This document shows, piece after piece, positions 26,254 through 34,351 of a DNA stretch of 64,000 bases. The stretch is from Bifidobacterium callitrichidarum (GTDB lineage: Bacteria; Actinomycetota; Actinomycetes; Actinomycetales; Bifidobacteriaceae), in assembly GCF_003129905.1 (NCBI RefSeq), contig NZ_QFFM01000015.1, positions 18,334 to 82,333 on the forward strand, given 5' to 3'. Position 1 is the stretch's first letter, and each line of letters opens with the position of its first letter. The position numbers and the translations under genes were made by a program. Below the pieces are notes generated by a model. The model was not told the DNA's origin. It ran no database searches and worked only from the letters and a program-made list of their open reading frames with translations.

Positions 26254-27801
26254 TCAGGCCTGTGCCTGCGGCCAGCACTTCTCGTACGGCACGCCGGTGA
26301 GGCTTTCCACGACCTGCTTGGTCTCGCTGGTCACATCGGCCTTGCTGCCGCCGTTTTTGAGACGGTTGATCTCGTTGTTCAGGATGCCGTCGGTGCGCTT
26401 GTCGAGCTTGAAGGTCAGGGCGATAATCCAGGAGAGCACCAGACCAATGACCGTCCAGCCGATCATCACGAACACGATGCCGTTCTGCACGCCGGCGCTG
26501 GCGGTGGCGGCCTTGGAATCGAAGCCGACATACGCCAGGTAACCGCCGATGGCCATGGACACGAAGCCCTTCAGGATGCGGGCGATGAAGTAGGTGGAAC
26601 CGGTGAAGATGGAGGTGCGGTTCTTGCCGGAGACGATCTCGTCGACGTCCGGGATGAACGGGAAGACCGTCCAGCAGGGGAACCAGATGAGGCCGCGGGC
26701 GATGAACCAGAAGATGCAGGCCGCGATCGCCACCACGACGAACTGTCCGTCATCCATCGTGGGCTGCAGCTTCCATGTGGCGAACAGGCCGCCGAGTGCG
26801 ACGATGCCCAGTCCGAAGGCGAGCTGGAAGATGTTGCGGGGGCCGATCTTGGCGAACAGCAGGCCCCACACCGGCTTGAAGAACTCGGCGATGACGGCGA
26901 ACGACAGCAGCATGGAGGCGAAGGCCGTGTTCTTGTCCCAGCAGAAGATCGCGAAGAACACGAAGGTCTGGCCGAAGATGTCCATCATGCAGTGGCTCAG
27001 CAGGTAGATGCCCATGAACTTGCGGAACGAGGAGATACGGAAGGTCGAGATGTAGTCCACGGCGAGCTTGCCGACGTTCCTGCACCAGCGGGAGAAGCTG
27101 AACGGCTGCTTCTGTTCCGCCTCGATCTTGGTCACGTCGTATCCGGCCTCTTCCGGCGTCATCTCCCATGTGGTGCGGGAGACGATGAACAAGACGATGG
27201 CGAACAGCACCGTGATACCGATGGCGAAGGTCTGGTAGGAGATGGCCTTGTCCTCGCCGATCGTCGACAGCATCCAGCCGCCGACCGCGGGAATGGCCAC
27301 CGTGGAGACGCCCGACACGATCATGCGCACGGTGGACAGCAGCGTACGTCCGTTGTAATCGCTGGTCATTTCGGTGGGCAGCGAGGAGTAGGAGACCAGG
27401 AACATCTGCAGCACGACGATGAACAGCGTGTACAGCGCGAAGTAGGCCACGAACGGCAGGCTCGGGATCCACATCAGCGAGGTGATGAGCACCAGCGGGG
27501 AGGCCAGCAGCAGGAAGAAGCGACGACGGCCGAACTGGCGGCCGAGCTTGTAGCGATAGAAATTGTCGGACAGGGAGCCGAAGATGATGGACGACACGGC
27601 GCTGACGATGGTGGCGACGCCGATGATGCTCTGCGCCTGGGCGATGTCCAGTCCGGCGAACGTAGTCCAGAACAGGGCCAGATACGTGCCCGTCAGGGTG
27701 GTGGAACCGCCGCCGTAGAAATCACCGATGGCGTAGCCGAGCGCGCTGCCGATGGTGACCTTGCGCGTTCGCGGCAAGGTCGCACTGATTGCCTGAGACA
27801 T
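26254..27801 (-). CDS. GPH-family glycoside/cation symporter
   Basis: The 515-residue protein has about 12 membrane helices and the GPH (MelB/XynT/UidB-like) hallmarks: GYAIGDFYGGGSTTLTGTYLALFWTTFAGL at the N-terminus, the loop RRRFFLLLASPLV and WELTPEEAG-like WEMTPEEAGYD. GPH proteins import glycosides or glucuronides with a cation. It is a paralogue of the protein at 30436-32001, sharing the C-terminal end pattern PYEKCWPQ / KYEQCWPQ. It is divergent from the LacI gene at 27949 and heads the GH28 module. Confidence 0.9.
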   Translation of the reverse strand: MSQAISATLPRTRKVTIGSALGYAIGDFYGGGSTTLTGTYLALFWTTFAGLDIAQAQSIIGVATIVSAVSSIIFGSLSDNFYRYKLGRQFGRRRFFLLLASPLVLITSLMWIPSLPFVAYFALYTLFIVVLQMFLVSYSSLPTEMTSDYNGRTLLSTVRMIVSGVSTVAIPAVGGWMLSTIGEDKAISYQTFAIGITVLFAIVLFIVSRTTWEMTPEEAGYDVTKIEAEQKQPFSFSRWCRNVGKLAVDYISTFRISSFRKFMGIYLLSHCMMDIFGQTFVFFAIFCWDKNTAFASMLLSFAVIAEFFKPVWGLLFAKIGPRNIFQLAFGLGIVALGGLFATWKLQPTMDDGQFVVVAIAACIFWFIARGLIWFPCWTVFPFIPDVDEIVSGKNRTSIFTGSTYFIARILKGFVSMAIGGYLAYVGFDSKAATASAGVQNGIVFVMIGWTVIGLVLSWIIALTFKLDKRTDGILNNEINRLKNGGSKADVTSETKQVVESLTGVPYEKCWPQAQA

Positions 27802-27907
27802 GATTGCTTCTTTCTCTTTCGATTCCCCACAACTTCATTGACACTGTGTGGAATCCTCTGTGAACCAGAACACGATCAGTCTCGCAAGAATCGCGCGCCC
27901 GCATTTT

Positions 27908-27939
27908 TTGTTGCAAAAAGTTTCATTACGACTCATAAT
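27908..27939 (+). promoter_or_regulatory. LacI gene promoter with overlapping operator-like motif
   Basis: TTGCAA (27911-27916) and CATAAT (27934-27939) are 17 bp apart; the ATG is at 27949. TTGTTGCAAAAAG (27908-27920) overlaps the -35 and resembles the TTGTTGCCAAAG motif of the other two control regions, which fits autoregulation and control of the divergent symporter. Confidence 0.6.
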
Positions 27940-27948
27940 CAACCGGTG

Positions 27949-28998
27949 ATGCACAAGAAAGTGACAATCTACGACATCGCCAAGGAGGCCGGTGTCAGTC
28001 CGGCAACGGTGTCACGGGCACTGTCCCGGCCGGGACTCGTGTCCTCCGTCACCATCGCCAACGTCCGGTCCGTCGCGGAACGGCTCGGATACGACATGCC
28101 TAGACGAATCCGGCAACTCGACGATGCGGCGGCAGCGACCATATCGGCGCAACGCACCGGTCTGGTCGCGGTCGTCGCGCCGGATATAGCCAACCCGTTC
28201 CAATCGATCTGCATCAAGGTGGTGCAGAACGTGATGGCCGCTCATGGGTACACGGTCATCGTCTCGGACACCATGGAGAACATGCTTGCGCATAAGTTGC
28301 TGAGCAACGTGTGGATGCAACAGATTGACGGAGCCGTGCTCATCGCCCCCAGGACCGGAGAGGTGGAGCTGCGCAAAATTGCCGATACCATGCCGCTGGC
28401 GATTATCAACCGCGCCGTGCCGGGCATCGATCAGGTGCTTTCCGACACGCGGAACGCCGTACGTCAGGCACTGCTCTCGCTGCAGGTTGCAGGTGTGTCC
28501 ACCATCACGTATCTGGCCGGACCGTCATCATCCTGGTCCGACAGTAACCGGCACACCATCATCGTGCACGAGGCGCAACGGCTGGGCATGTCGGTCACGC
28601 AGATCCGTGCGACCCAGCCCACGATGGAAAACGGGTTCAAGGCCATCGGCAAATTCCTCAGACATCCCACGGACGCGCTGTTCGCCTTCAACGACATCAT
28701 GGCCATCGGTTTCATGGCGGCAGCGCAACGCAATGACATCAATATACCGGCCGATGTGAAGGTGATCGGTTTCGATGATATTCCCATGTCCGCATTCACC
28801 AATCCGACGCTGTCCACGATTCATCTGCCGGTGGAACAGAACGCCCGCAACGCCGCCCGGTTGCTCCTGCAGCGAATCCGACGCTTCAATACGGGTGAGG
28901 CCCGGACTGTGATGGAGCAGGCGATGTTCATCGAACGCGGCAGCATCCACGCCACGAAGCCGCAAGCAGACTCAGCCGAATCGGTACCGACGGCGTGA
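27949..28998 (+). CDS. LacI-family transcriptional regulator
   Basis: The 349-residue DNA-binding repressor has an N-terminal LacI helix-turn-helix (TIYDIAKEAGVSPATVSRALS, about residues 6-26), the hinge region, and a periplasmic-binding-protein-like effector domain ending with VKVIGFDDIPMSAFTNPTLSTIHLP. The recognition helix is nearly the same as that of the fusion regulator at 34352, so the two may bind overlapping operators. It is divergent from the GPH-GH28 module, the usual position of a local repressor relieved by the imported sugar. The ATG is preceded by a promoter rather than a Shine-Dalgarno. Confidence 0.92.
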   Translation: MHKKVTIYDIAKEAGVSPATVSRALSRPGLVSSVTIANVRSVAERLGYDMPRRIRQLDDAAAATISAQRTGLVAVVAPDIANPFQSICIKVVQNVMAAHGYTVIVSDTMENMLAHKLLSNVWMQQIDGAVLIAPRTGEVELRKIADTMPLAIINRAVPGIDQVLSDTRNAVRQALLSLQVAGVSTITYLAGPSSSWSDSNRHTIIVHEAQRLGMSVTQIRATQPTMENGFKAIGKFLRHPTDALFAFNDIMAIGFMAAAQRNDINIPADVKVIGFDDIPMSAFTNPTLSTIHLPVEQNARNAARLLLQRIRRFNTGEARTVMEQAMFIERGSIHATKPQADSAESVPTA

Positions 28999-29028
28999 CG
29001 CAGCCGCATCGCAGGATTACGAAACAAA

Positions 29029-29151
29029 AACTCTGTTAAACCAGGATTGACATGAATCCATGCCTGACTACCCCTCAGTCGGCTTTGCCGACAGCTCCCC
29101 TGACAAGGGGAGCCAAGATAAGGGGCATGTCAATCTTGGCTTAACAGAGCC
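29029..29151. repeat. MITE-like element, short version
   Basis: The ends are ACTCTGTTAAACCAGGATTGACATG and the complement CATGTCAATCTTGGCTTAACAGAGCC; the first two bases of the left end are mutated. The interior is the REP arm CCCCTCAGTCGGCTTTGCCGACAGCTCCCC. The 8-bp flanks are alike but not identical (AAACAAAA versus AAACATGA). Confidence 0.8.
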
Positions 29152-29157
29152 AAACAT

Positions 29158-29199
29158 GACGGGCTCTTTCCCGCATTGATACGTGGGAAAGAGCCCGTC
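29158..29199 (-). terminator. Hairpin downstream of trpD
   Basis: GACGGGCTCTTTCCC and GGGAAAGAGCCCGTC form a perfect 15-bp stem beginning 19 nt past the trpD stop. The T tract is weak. Confidence 0.65.
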
Positions 29200-29217
29200 A
29201 GACCATAGACGAATCAA

Positions 29218-30264
29218 TCACGCCTTGGACTTGGCGGTCTCGATCCACTTGTCGAGCAGGGCCTGGGCCTTGCCAGAGTCGACCGCGTCCTCGGCGATCT
29301 TGTACGCCTCACGGAAGCGCTCGGCGAGCGTGCCCTCGCCGACCAGATGACCGTCGGCCACGATGGCGGAGGCGGCGTTGAGCAGCGCGGTGGAGCGGGA
29401 CGGCACGTCCTTGCCGGCCAGGAAGTCACGGAAGGCGGCGGCGTTGACCTCGGGTTCGCCACCCTTGAGGTCGGCGACGTCGATCTTGGCGAGACCCAGA
29501 TCCACGGTCGGGTCGAAATCGGTTTCGGTGACCTTACCATCGCGGATCTCCCACACGGAGACCGGGCCGGTGGGCGCGAGCTCGTCCATGCCCTCGTGCG
29601 AGGTGTAGACCATGCCGGACTGGCCGGCTGCGGCGTAGGCGGCGGCCATGATCGGGCTCATGGCGCGGTTGGCGCAGCCGATGGCCACGTGCGCCGGCTT
29701 GGCCGGGTTGGTCAGCGGGCCGAGCACGTTGAACACGCACGGGATGCCGAGCGCGGCGCGCACGGGACCCACGAAGCGCATGGCCGGGTGGAAGGTGCGG
29801 GCGAACGCGAAGGTGATGCCCACCTCGTCGCCGACCTCGCCCACGGCTTCGGGCTTGAGGTCCAGCGGCAGGCCGAGCGCCTCGAGCACATCGGCGGCGC
29901 CGCACTTCGAGGAGGCGGCGCGGTTGCCGTGCTTGACGATCTTCACGCCGGCCGCGGCGGCCACCACGGAACCCATGGTGGACAGGTTCACCGTGGCGAA
30001 GCCGTCGCCGCCGGTGCCCACGATGTCCGTGGTCTCACCAGAGACCTTGAGCGGAATGGCGTGCGAGACCATGGCCTTGGCGGCGCCGGACACCTCCTCG
30101 GCGGTCAGGCCCAGCTGCTGCTGCATGGCGAGCGCGGCACCCACGGCGGCCGGGTTCGCGTTGCCCTTCATCAGATCGTCCACGAACCATTCGGATTCCT
30201 CGGCGCTCAGGTGGTCTCCCCCGACCAGCTTGGTGAGAATCGACTTCCATGTGATCTCTGCCAT
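29218..30264 (-). CDS. trpD: Anthranilate phosphoribosyltransferase
   Basis: The 348-residue enzyme transfers the phosphoribosyl group from PRPP to anthranilate in tryptophan synthesis. The PRPP-binding motif DIVGTGGDGFATVNLSTM and the anthranilate-site segments KHGNRAASSKCGAADVLEALG, FAFARTFHPAM and FNVLGPLTNPA are all conserved. The ATG at 30264 is preceded by AAGGAGG; the frame is open for six more codons without a better start. It is a stand-alone trp gene between two sugar modules. A TACAAT box (30312-30317) suggests a leader of about 40 nt. Confidence 0.95.
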   Translation of the reverse strand: MAEITWKSILTKLVGGDHLSAEESEWFVDDLMKGNANPAAVGAALAMQQQLGLTAEEVSGAAKAMVSHAIPLKVSGETTDIVGTGGDGFATVNLSTMGSVVAAAAGVKIVKHGNRAASSKCGAADVLEALGLPLDLKPEAVGEVGDEVGITFAFARTFHPAMRFVGPVRAALGIPCVFNVLGPLTNPAKPAHVAIGCANRAMSPIMAAAYAAAGQSGMVYTSHEGMDELAPTGPVSVWEIRDGKVTETDFDPTVDLGLAKIDVADLKGGEPEVNAAAFRDFLAGKDVPSRSTALLNAASAIVADGHLVGEGTLAERFREAYKIAEDAVDSGKAQALLDKWIETAKSKA

Positions 30265-30369
30265 TGTTCCTCCTTGACGCACGTAGCGTCCGATAGCTAG
30301 TAACGCGGCTCATTGTAATGGCCATACGTTTCTCGAGACGCAAACTTCCATATTGCAAAATGCGGCAAA

Positions 30370-30396
30370 GGCTCTCCTCCGGTGGAGAGGAGAGCC
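30370..30396 (-). terminator. Terminator after the second GPH symporter gene
   Basis: GGCTCTCCTC pairs with GAGGAGAGCC, followed on the minus strand by TTTGCCGC. It lies between the symporter gene and trpD. Confidence 0.7.
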
Positions 30397-30435
30397 TCAT
30401 TCAGCGATTGTCTAGCAATCAGCAGTCATCGAAAT

Positions 30436-32001
30436 TCACTCGGTGGTCTGCGGCCAGCACTGCTCGTACTTGATGCCGGTGAGCTGCTCGACGACCTTCT
30501 TGGTGTCGGGGTCCACATCCTTCTTCTTGCCGCCGGCCTTGAGACGGTCGATTTCGGCGAGCAGGACGGCGTCGGTCTTCTTGTCGAGCTTCATCGTGAA
30601 GGAGATGATCCAAGCCACGGCGAGGCCGGCGATGATCCACCAGACCAGCACGGTTCCGATGGCGTTCACGGCCTGCTCGGGCTGCGGCTTACCGGCCTTG
30701 AAGGCGGTCTCGACGAAGCCGTTGGCGCCAAGGTACCAGCCCCAGGCCATGGCGGACAGGCCGGCGGTGATCTTGCGGGCGAACTGCTGGAAGCCGATGT
30801 ACAGGCCGCCGCGGTTCTCGCCGGCCATGATCATGTCGACGTCCGGGATGAACGGGAACACGTTCCACGGGATGAACCAGGTCATGGCGCGGAAGATGAG
30901 CCACCAGACCATGACCACGTACAGCGCGGTGTTCCAGGCGGCGGTGTTGTTCTGGGAGGCGGTCTGCCACAGACCCCACAGGCCCAGGAGACCGAGGATG
31001 GCACCGGCGAAGTTCAGGGAGAACATCTTGCGCGGACCGAGCTTGGAGAAGATCCAGCCGAACACGGGCTTGAGCGGTTCGCCGATCAGAGCCATGCCGA
31101 GCAGGGCGGTGCCAAAGGCGACCGGCTTGTTGAGGTTGTAGAGCACGAAGAACAGCCACACCTGGCCGAAGATGTCCAGGAAGGACTGGCCGAGCAGGTA
31201 GATGAGGATGTGCTTGCGGAAGGTCTTGTTACGCAGGGTGGAGAAGTAGCCGACGAAAATGTCGCCCACGCCCTTGAGCCACTTGCCGAAGTTGAACGGC
31301 TCCTTCTTTTCGGCCTCGATGGCCGCCTCGTCGAAGTCGGCCTCCTCCGGGGTCAGCTCCCAGGTGGACTTGTAGGCGATGAACACGAACACCGCGAACA
31401 GCACGATGAAGAAGCCCATGGCGATGGTGTAGGACGAGCTCTGCTTCTCACCGAGCGCCTTGAGGAACGCGGCGGCGCCCAGCGGAATCACGGCGGTGGA
31501 GATGCCGGAGAACAGCATGCGGGTGGTGGAGAGCATCGTGCGGCCGTTGAAGTCGGTGGTCATCTCGTTCGGAAGCACCGAGTACGGGGTCATGATGAGC
31601 TGGTTGGCGATGATCCACAGCGCGTACACCACGAAGTATCCCCACACCGGCAGTCCCGGAACGTACATGAGGATGGTAACCAGCAAGACGGGCACGCCCA
31701 GCAGAATCAGGAAGCGACGGCGGCCGAACCTGCGGCCGATCTTCCACTTGTACAGGTTGTCGGACAGCGTACCGAAGATGAGGGCGGAAAACGCGGCGAG
31801 CATCGTCGCGATACCGACGATGGACTGGGCCTGCGCCACCTTCAGTCCGGCGAATGTGGTCCAGAACAAGGTGAGGAATGTGGCGATCTGGCCGAAGCCG
31901 CCGCCGTAGAAATCACCGAACGCATATCCGATCGCGTTGATGAGCTTGATCTTGCGTCCCTGAGGCGCCTTAGCCTCAGGAGCTGCTGTCTGCTGTGCCA
32001 T
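30436..32001 (-). CDS. GPH-family glycoside/cation symporter, linked to GH115
   Basis: The 521-residue protein has about 12 helices and GPH features: GYAFGDFYGGGFGQIATFLTLFWTTFAGL, the basic loop GRRFGRRRFLILLG and WELTPEEADFD. It is a close paralogue of the symporter at 26254. Its gene follows the GH115 gene on the same strand with a 124-bp spacer that holds half a REP repeat, so the pair probably forms a transcript for uptake and debranching of glucuronic-acid-decorated oligosaccharides. A GAAAGGAATGCTGTA leader precedes the ATG. Confidence 0.9.
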   Translation of the reverse strand: MAQQTAAPEAKAPQGRKIKLINAIGYAFGDFYGGGFGQIATFLTLFWTTFAGLKVAQAQSIVGIATMLAAFSALIFGTLSDNLYKWKIGRRFGRRRFLILLGVPVLLVTILMYVPGLPVWGYFVVYALWIIANQLIMTPYSVLPNEMTTDFNGRTMLSTTRMLFSGISTAVIPLGAAAFLKALGEKQSSSYTIAMGFFIVLFAVFVFIAYKSTWELTPEEADFDEAAIEAEKKEPFNFGKWLKGVGDIFVGYFSTLRNKTFRKHILIYLLGQSFLDIFGQVWLFFVLYNLNKPVAFGTALLGMALIGEPLKPVFGWIFSKLGPRKMFSLNFAGAILGLLGLWGLWQTASQNNTAAWNTALYVVMVWWLIFRAMTWFIPWNVFPFIPDVDMIMAGENRGGLYIGFQQFARKITAGLSAMAWGWYLGANGFVETAFKAGKPQPEQAVNAIGTVLVWWIIAGLAVAWIISFTMKLDKKTDAVLLAEIDRLKAGGKKKDVDPDTKKVVEQLTGIKYEQCWPQTTE

Positions 32002-32068
32002 TACAGCATTCCTTTCTTTGTCCGGGCTTGGAAGATCAAGCCCGGTTTTCTTTTTCTTTCTTCTTCGG

Positions 32069-32118
32069 CTCCCCTCGCTGAGGTGAGCTGTCGAACGAAG
32101 TGAGACTGAGTGGAACCA
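32069..32118. repeat. Single-arm REP repeat between GH115 and its symporter
   Basis: GGCTCCCCTCGCTGAGGTGAGCTGTCGAACGAAG is the left REP arm; no right arm is present. It lies inside the presumed operon and could act as an mRNA processing or attenuation site. Confidence 0.65.
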
Positions 32119-32125
32119 GTGGGGG

Positions 32126-34141
32126 TTACTTGCCCCACTTGGCCTTCATGGCCTCGAAGATCTCGCGGTCGGTCGGGTGGTTCTCCATGTTCATGATGAC
32201 GTACACGTCCTTCTCCCATTCGGGGTAGGTGAAGTCGCGCAGCCACTGGAAGTAGTGCGGTCCGTCGCCCACGCAGCGCAGGTAGCCCATGAGCTGTTCG
32301 GCCACCCAGGCGGACTGCTTGATGTCCGTCAGGCAGTCGTTGCGCCAGAAGCCGGCCCACTTGCCGTGCTCGCGGTCGCGCATCGCATGGTCGCCGGCGG
32401 TGAACTCGTCGGACGCCAGACCCGCGTCGTAGAAGGCGTGCTGCCAGTCCTCCTCGTATCCGGCGAGCAGGGCATCGCACACGTGCACGGAAGCGGCCAC
32501 GCAGTGCTCGTAGATGCCGACCTCCACGCCGATGGAATCGCGGATGAGTTCGGCAGCGTCCTCCTCGCCGCGCAGTTCGGCTGAGATGGCGGCGAGCTCC
32601 ACCTTGTCGGCGAGGTCGGCGTACCGTTCGACGGCCGGGGCGATGAGTCCGCGGTAGAACTCGATCTGCTCCTTGAGGTTCCTGCCGTCGTGCATCCAGC
32701 GCAGATCCTCGGCCGAGGCCTTGTTGTCGCGCAGCCACTGGGTGATGAGCATGCGCGGCACATGGTTGAAGTACTGCTCGCCGGCGTGGTCATCCCAGTT
32801 CGGACCGTACTGCACGGCGTCCTTCCAGTACTCCTCGTACAGGTCGAACACGGCGTCCACGTTGTCCTCGCCGTAGTAGTCGGCGATGTACTGCTTGGCC
32901 ACCTTCTCGAAGTCGATGGTGCCTTCGCGCCAGATCGCGGCGATGAAGTTGAGGAAGTAGACGTGCGGCTTGACGTTGGAGGCGTTGACGATCCACACGT
33001 CGTCACCGCCGTTGACGATCACGTCCTCCAGCTCCTTGGCCACGAGCCTCGGGTCGTTGGTGATGTCGGTGGTGTGGTTGGCGGCCTGCAGGTCATAGAA
33101 GCTGGCATGGTAATAGATGCCGTTGTCGCCGTCGTTGGTGGGCATGGCGGGCACGCGCGGGTTGTTGTTCTCCTGACGGCGGGAGACCATGCGGCCGAAA
33201 CCGTTGTCGGCCCAGATCTTGGCCACCTGCTTGGGGTAGGTCAGGACTCCGGCGCGGTAGAGCTCCATGGCCTCGCCGTACAGGTAGATGCAGCACTGGG
33301 CGCCCGGATCGGACTCCTGCACCAGGTCGTACTGGCGCTGGATGATCTCGGAGAGCAGCTTGCCGCGGGCCTCGTCGGTGGCGTAGCGCGGGTCGGCGTT
33401 CCAGAACGGCTGGTCGCCCTGGCCGCGGAAGCCGAGGGTCCACACGGTGCGCTTGCCCTTCTGGGCCTCGATGGCCTCGCGCCACAGCGCCTCGAACTTC
33501 GGCTCCTCCTCGGGCCACTTGGGCTGCACGCCCGGGTAGGCGGCGGCGAACATACGTGCGCCGAGCGGGCAGGCGTGGTGCTGGTTGATATAGAAGCCCA
33601 TGTCCTGCGCGAGCTTCAGGTGCGGCTCGCCGCGCTGGCCGGAGCCGGGGATCACCATGTTGCCGCCGAGGCGGTACACGGTCTCGAAGGCCAGACGCCA
33701 CGGCTTGTCCTTGTCGTTGTCGACCTGCCAGTCCTCCAGCAGCACCTCGTCGTTGATGAAGAAGCCCTTGTACTTGACGGCGGTCGGCTTCGAGGTGAGC
33801 GCGAAGTCGTCGGCCACTTCGATGGCGGGCACCGGGGTGAAACGCTGGTCGTTCCAGAACCAGAAGTCCTTGACGCCGAGCACCTCGCGGCTGACGGCGT
33901 ACAGACCGTAGATGAAGCCGAAGTCGTCGCCGGCGTGGATCTCCAGATTGCCGTCGGAGACGCGCACCTCCCAGGTCTCGGGGTTGTGCGGACCCTCGAC
34001 GAGCACGATGTCGGCGCCGGGCTGCTCGGACGGCGATACCGTGGCTTTGAGGTCGCGCTCGATGTCCTCGACCGCGTACGAGACGGCCTTGGACGGGACC
34101 GCACCCGTGACCTTGGTGGCGGCCGTGATGGAAATAGACAT
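32126..34141 (-). CDS. GH115 family alpha-glucuronidase
   Basis: The 671-residue protein has no signal peptide and so should be cytoplasmic. GH115 enzymes remove (4-O-methyl-)glucuronic acid from xylan or arabinogalactan side chains. Family segments are VKYKGFFINDEVLLEDW (about residue 119), FRGQGDQPFWN, VLTYPKQVAKIWADNGFGRMVSR, GDNGIYYHASFYD and DDVWIVNASNVKPHVYFLNFI. It is shorter than many fungal or Bacteroides members because the extra C-terminal domain is missing. The ATG at 34141 has a GGAGGAACC Shine-Dalgarno; the frame upstream overlaps the divergent regulator. Transport of intact glucuronylated oligosaccharides by the linked symporter fits an intracellular enzyme. Confidence 0.82.
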   Translation of the reverse strand: MSISITAATKVTGAVPSKAVSYAVEDIERDLKATVSPSEQPGADIVLVEGPHNPETWEVRVSDGNLEIHAGDDFGFIYGLYAVSREVLGVKDFWFWNDQRFTPVPAIEVADDFALTSKPTAVKYKGFFINDEVLLEDWQVDNDKDKPWRLAFETVYRLGGNMVIPGSGQRGEPHLKLAQDMGFYINQHHACPLGARMFAAAYPGVQPKWPEEEPKFEALWREAIEAQKGKRTVWTLGFRGQGDQPFWNADPRYATDEARGKLLSEIIQRQYDLVQESDPGAQCCIYLYGEAMELYRAGVLTYPKQVAKIWADNGFGRMVSRRQENNNPRVPAMPTNDGDNGIYYHASFYDLQAANHTTDITNDPRLVAKELEDVIVNGGDDVWIVNASNVKPHVYFLNFIAAIWREGTIDFEKVAKQYIADYYGEDNVDAVFDLYEEYWKDAVQYGPNWDDHAGEQYFNHVPRMLITQWLRDNKASAEDLRWMHDGRNLKEQIEFYRGLIAPAVERYADLADKVELAAISAELRGEEDAAELIRDSIGVEVGIYEHCVAASVHVCDALLAGYEEDWQHAFYDAGLASDEFTAGDHAMRDREHGKWAGFWRNDCLTDIKQSAWVAEQLMGYLRCVGDGPHYFQWLRDFTYPEWEKDVYVIMNMENHPTDREIFEAMKAKWGK

Positions 34142-34250
34142 GGTTCCTCCAGGTGAACTTGTCCGTTTGCTGTATTTGCTGCGATTCCGGGCGCTTCCAC
34201 GCTCCCCGCATCGCTGACATGATTCATGTTCGTCCATCGCGACCGGCCCG

Positions 34251-34279
34251 TTGCGGTTGTTGCCAAAGGTTGCCATAAT
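34251..34279 (+). promoter_or_regulatory. Promoter of the LacI-SBP fusion gene with internal TTGTTGCCAAAG motif
   Basis: TTGCGG (34251-34256) and CATAAT (34274-34279) are 17 bp apart, and TTGTTGCCAAAG (34257-34268) fills the spacer, where a bound repressor would block RNA polymerase. The region is divergent with the GH115 gene, so one site could control both. Confidence 0.55.
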
Positions 34280-34351
34280 GTTGTCAGCTCCGCCGATCCA
34301 CGTCTCGCCGACTTCGACCGGCAACCGGCGGAACGTCCCGAGGAGGCGGCC

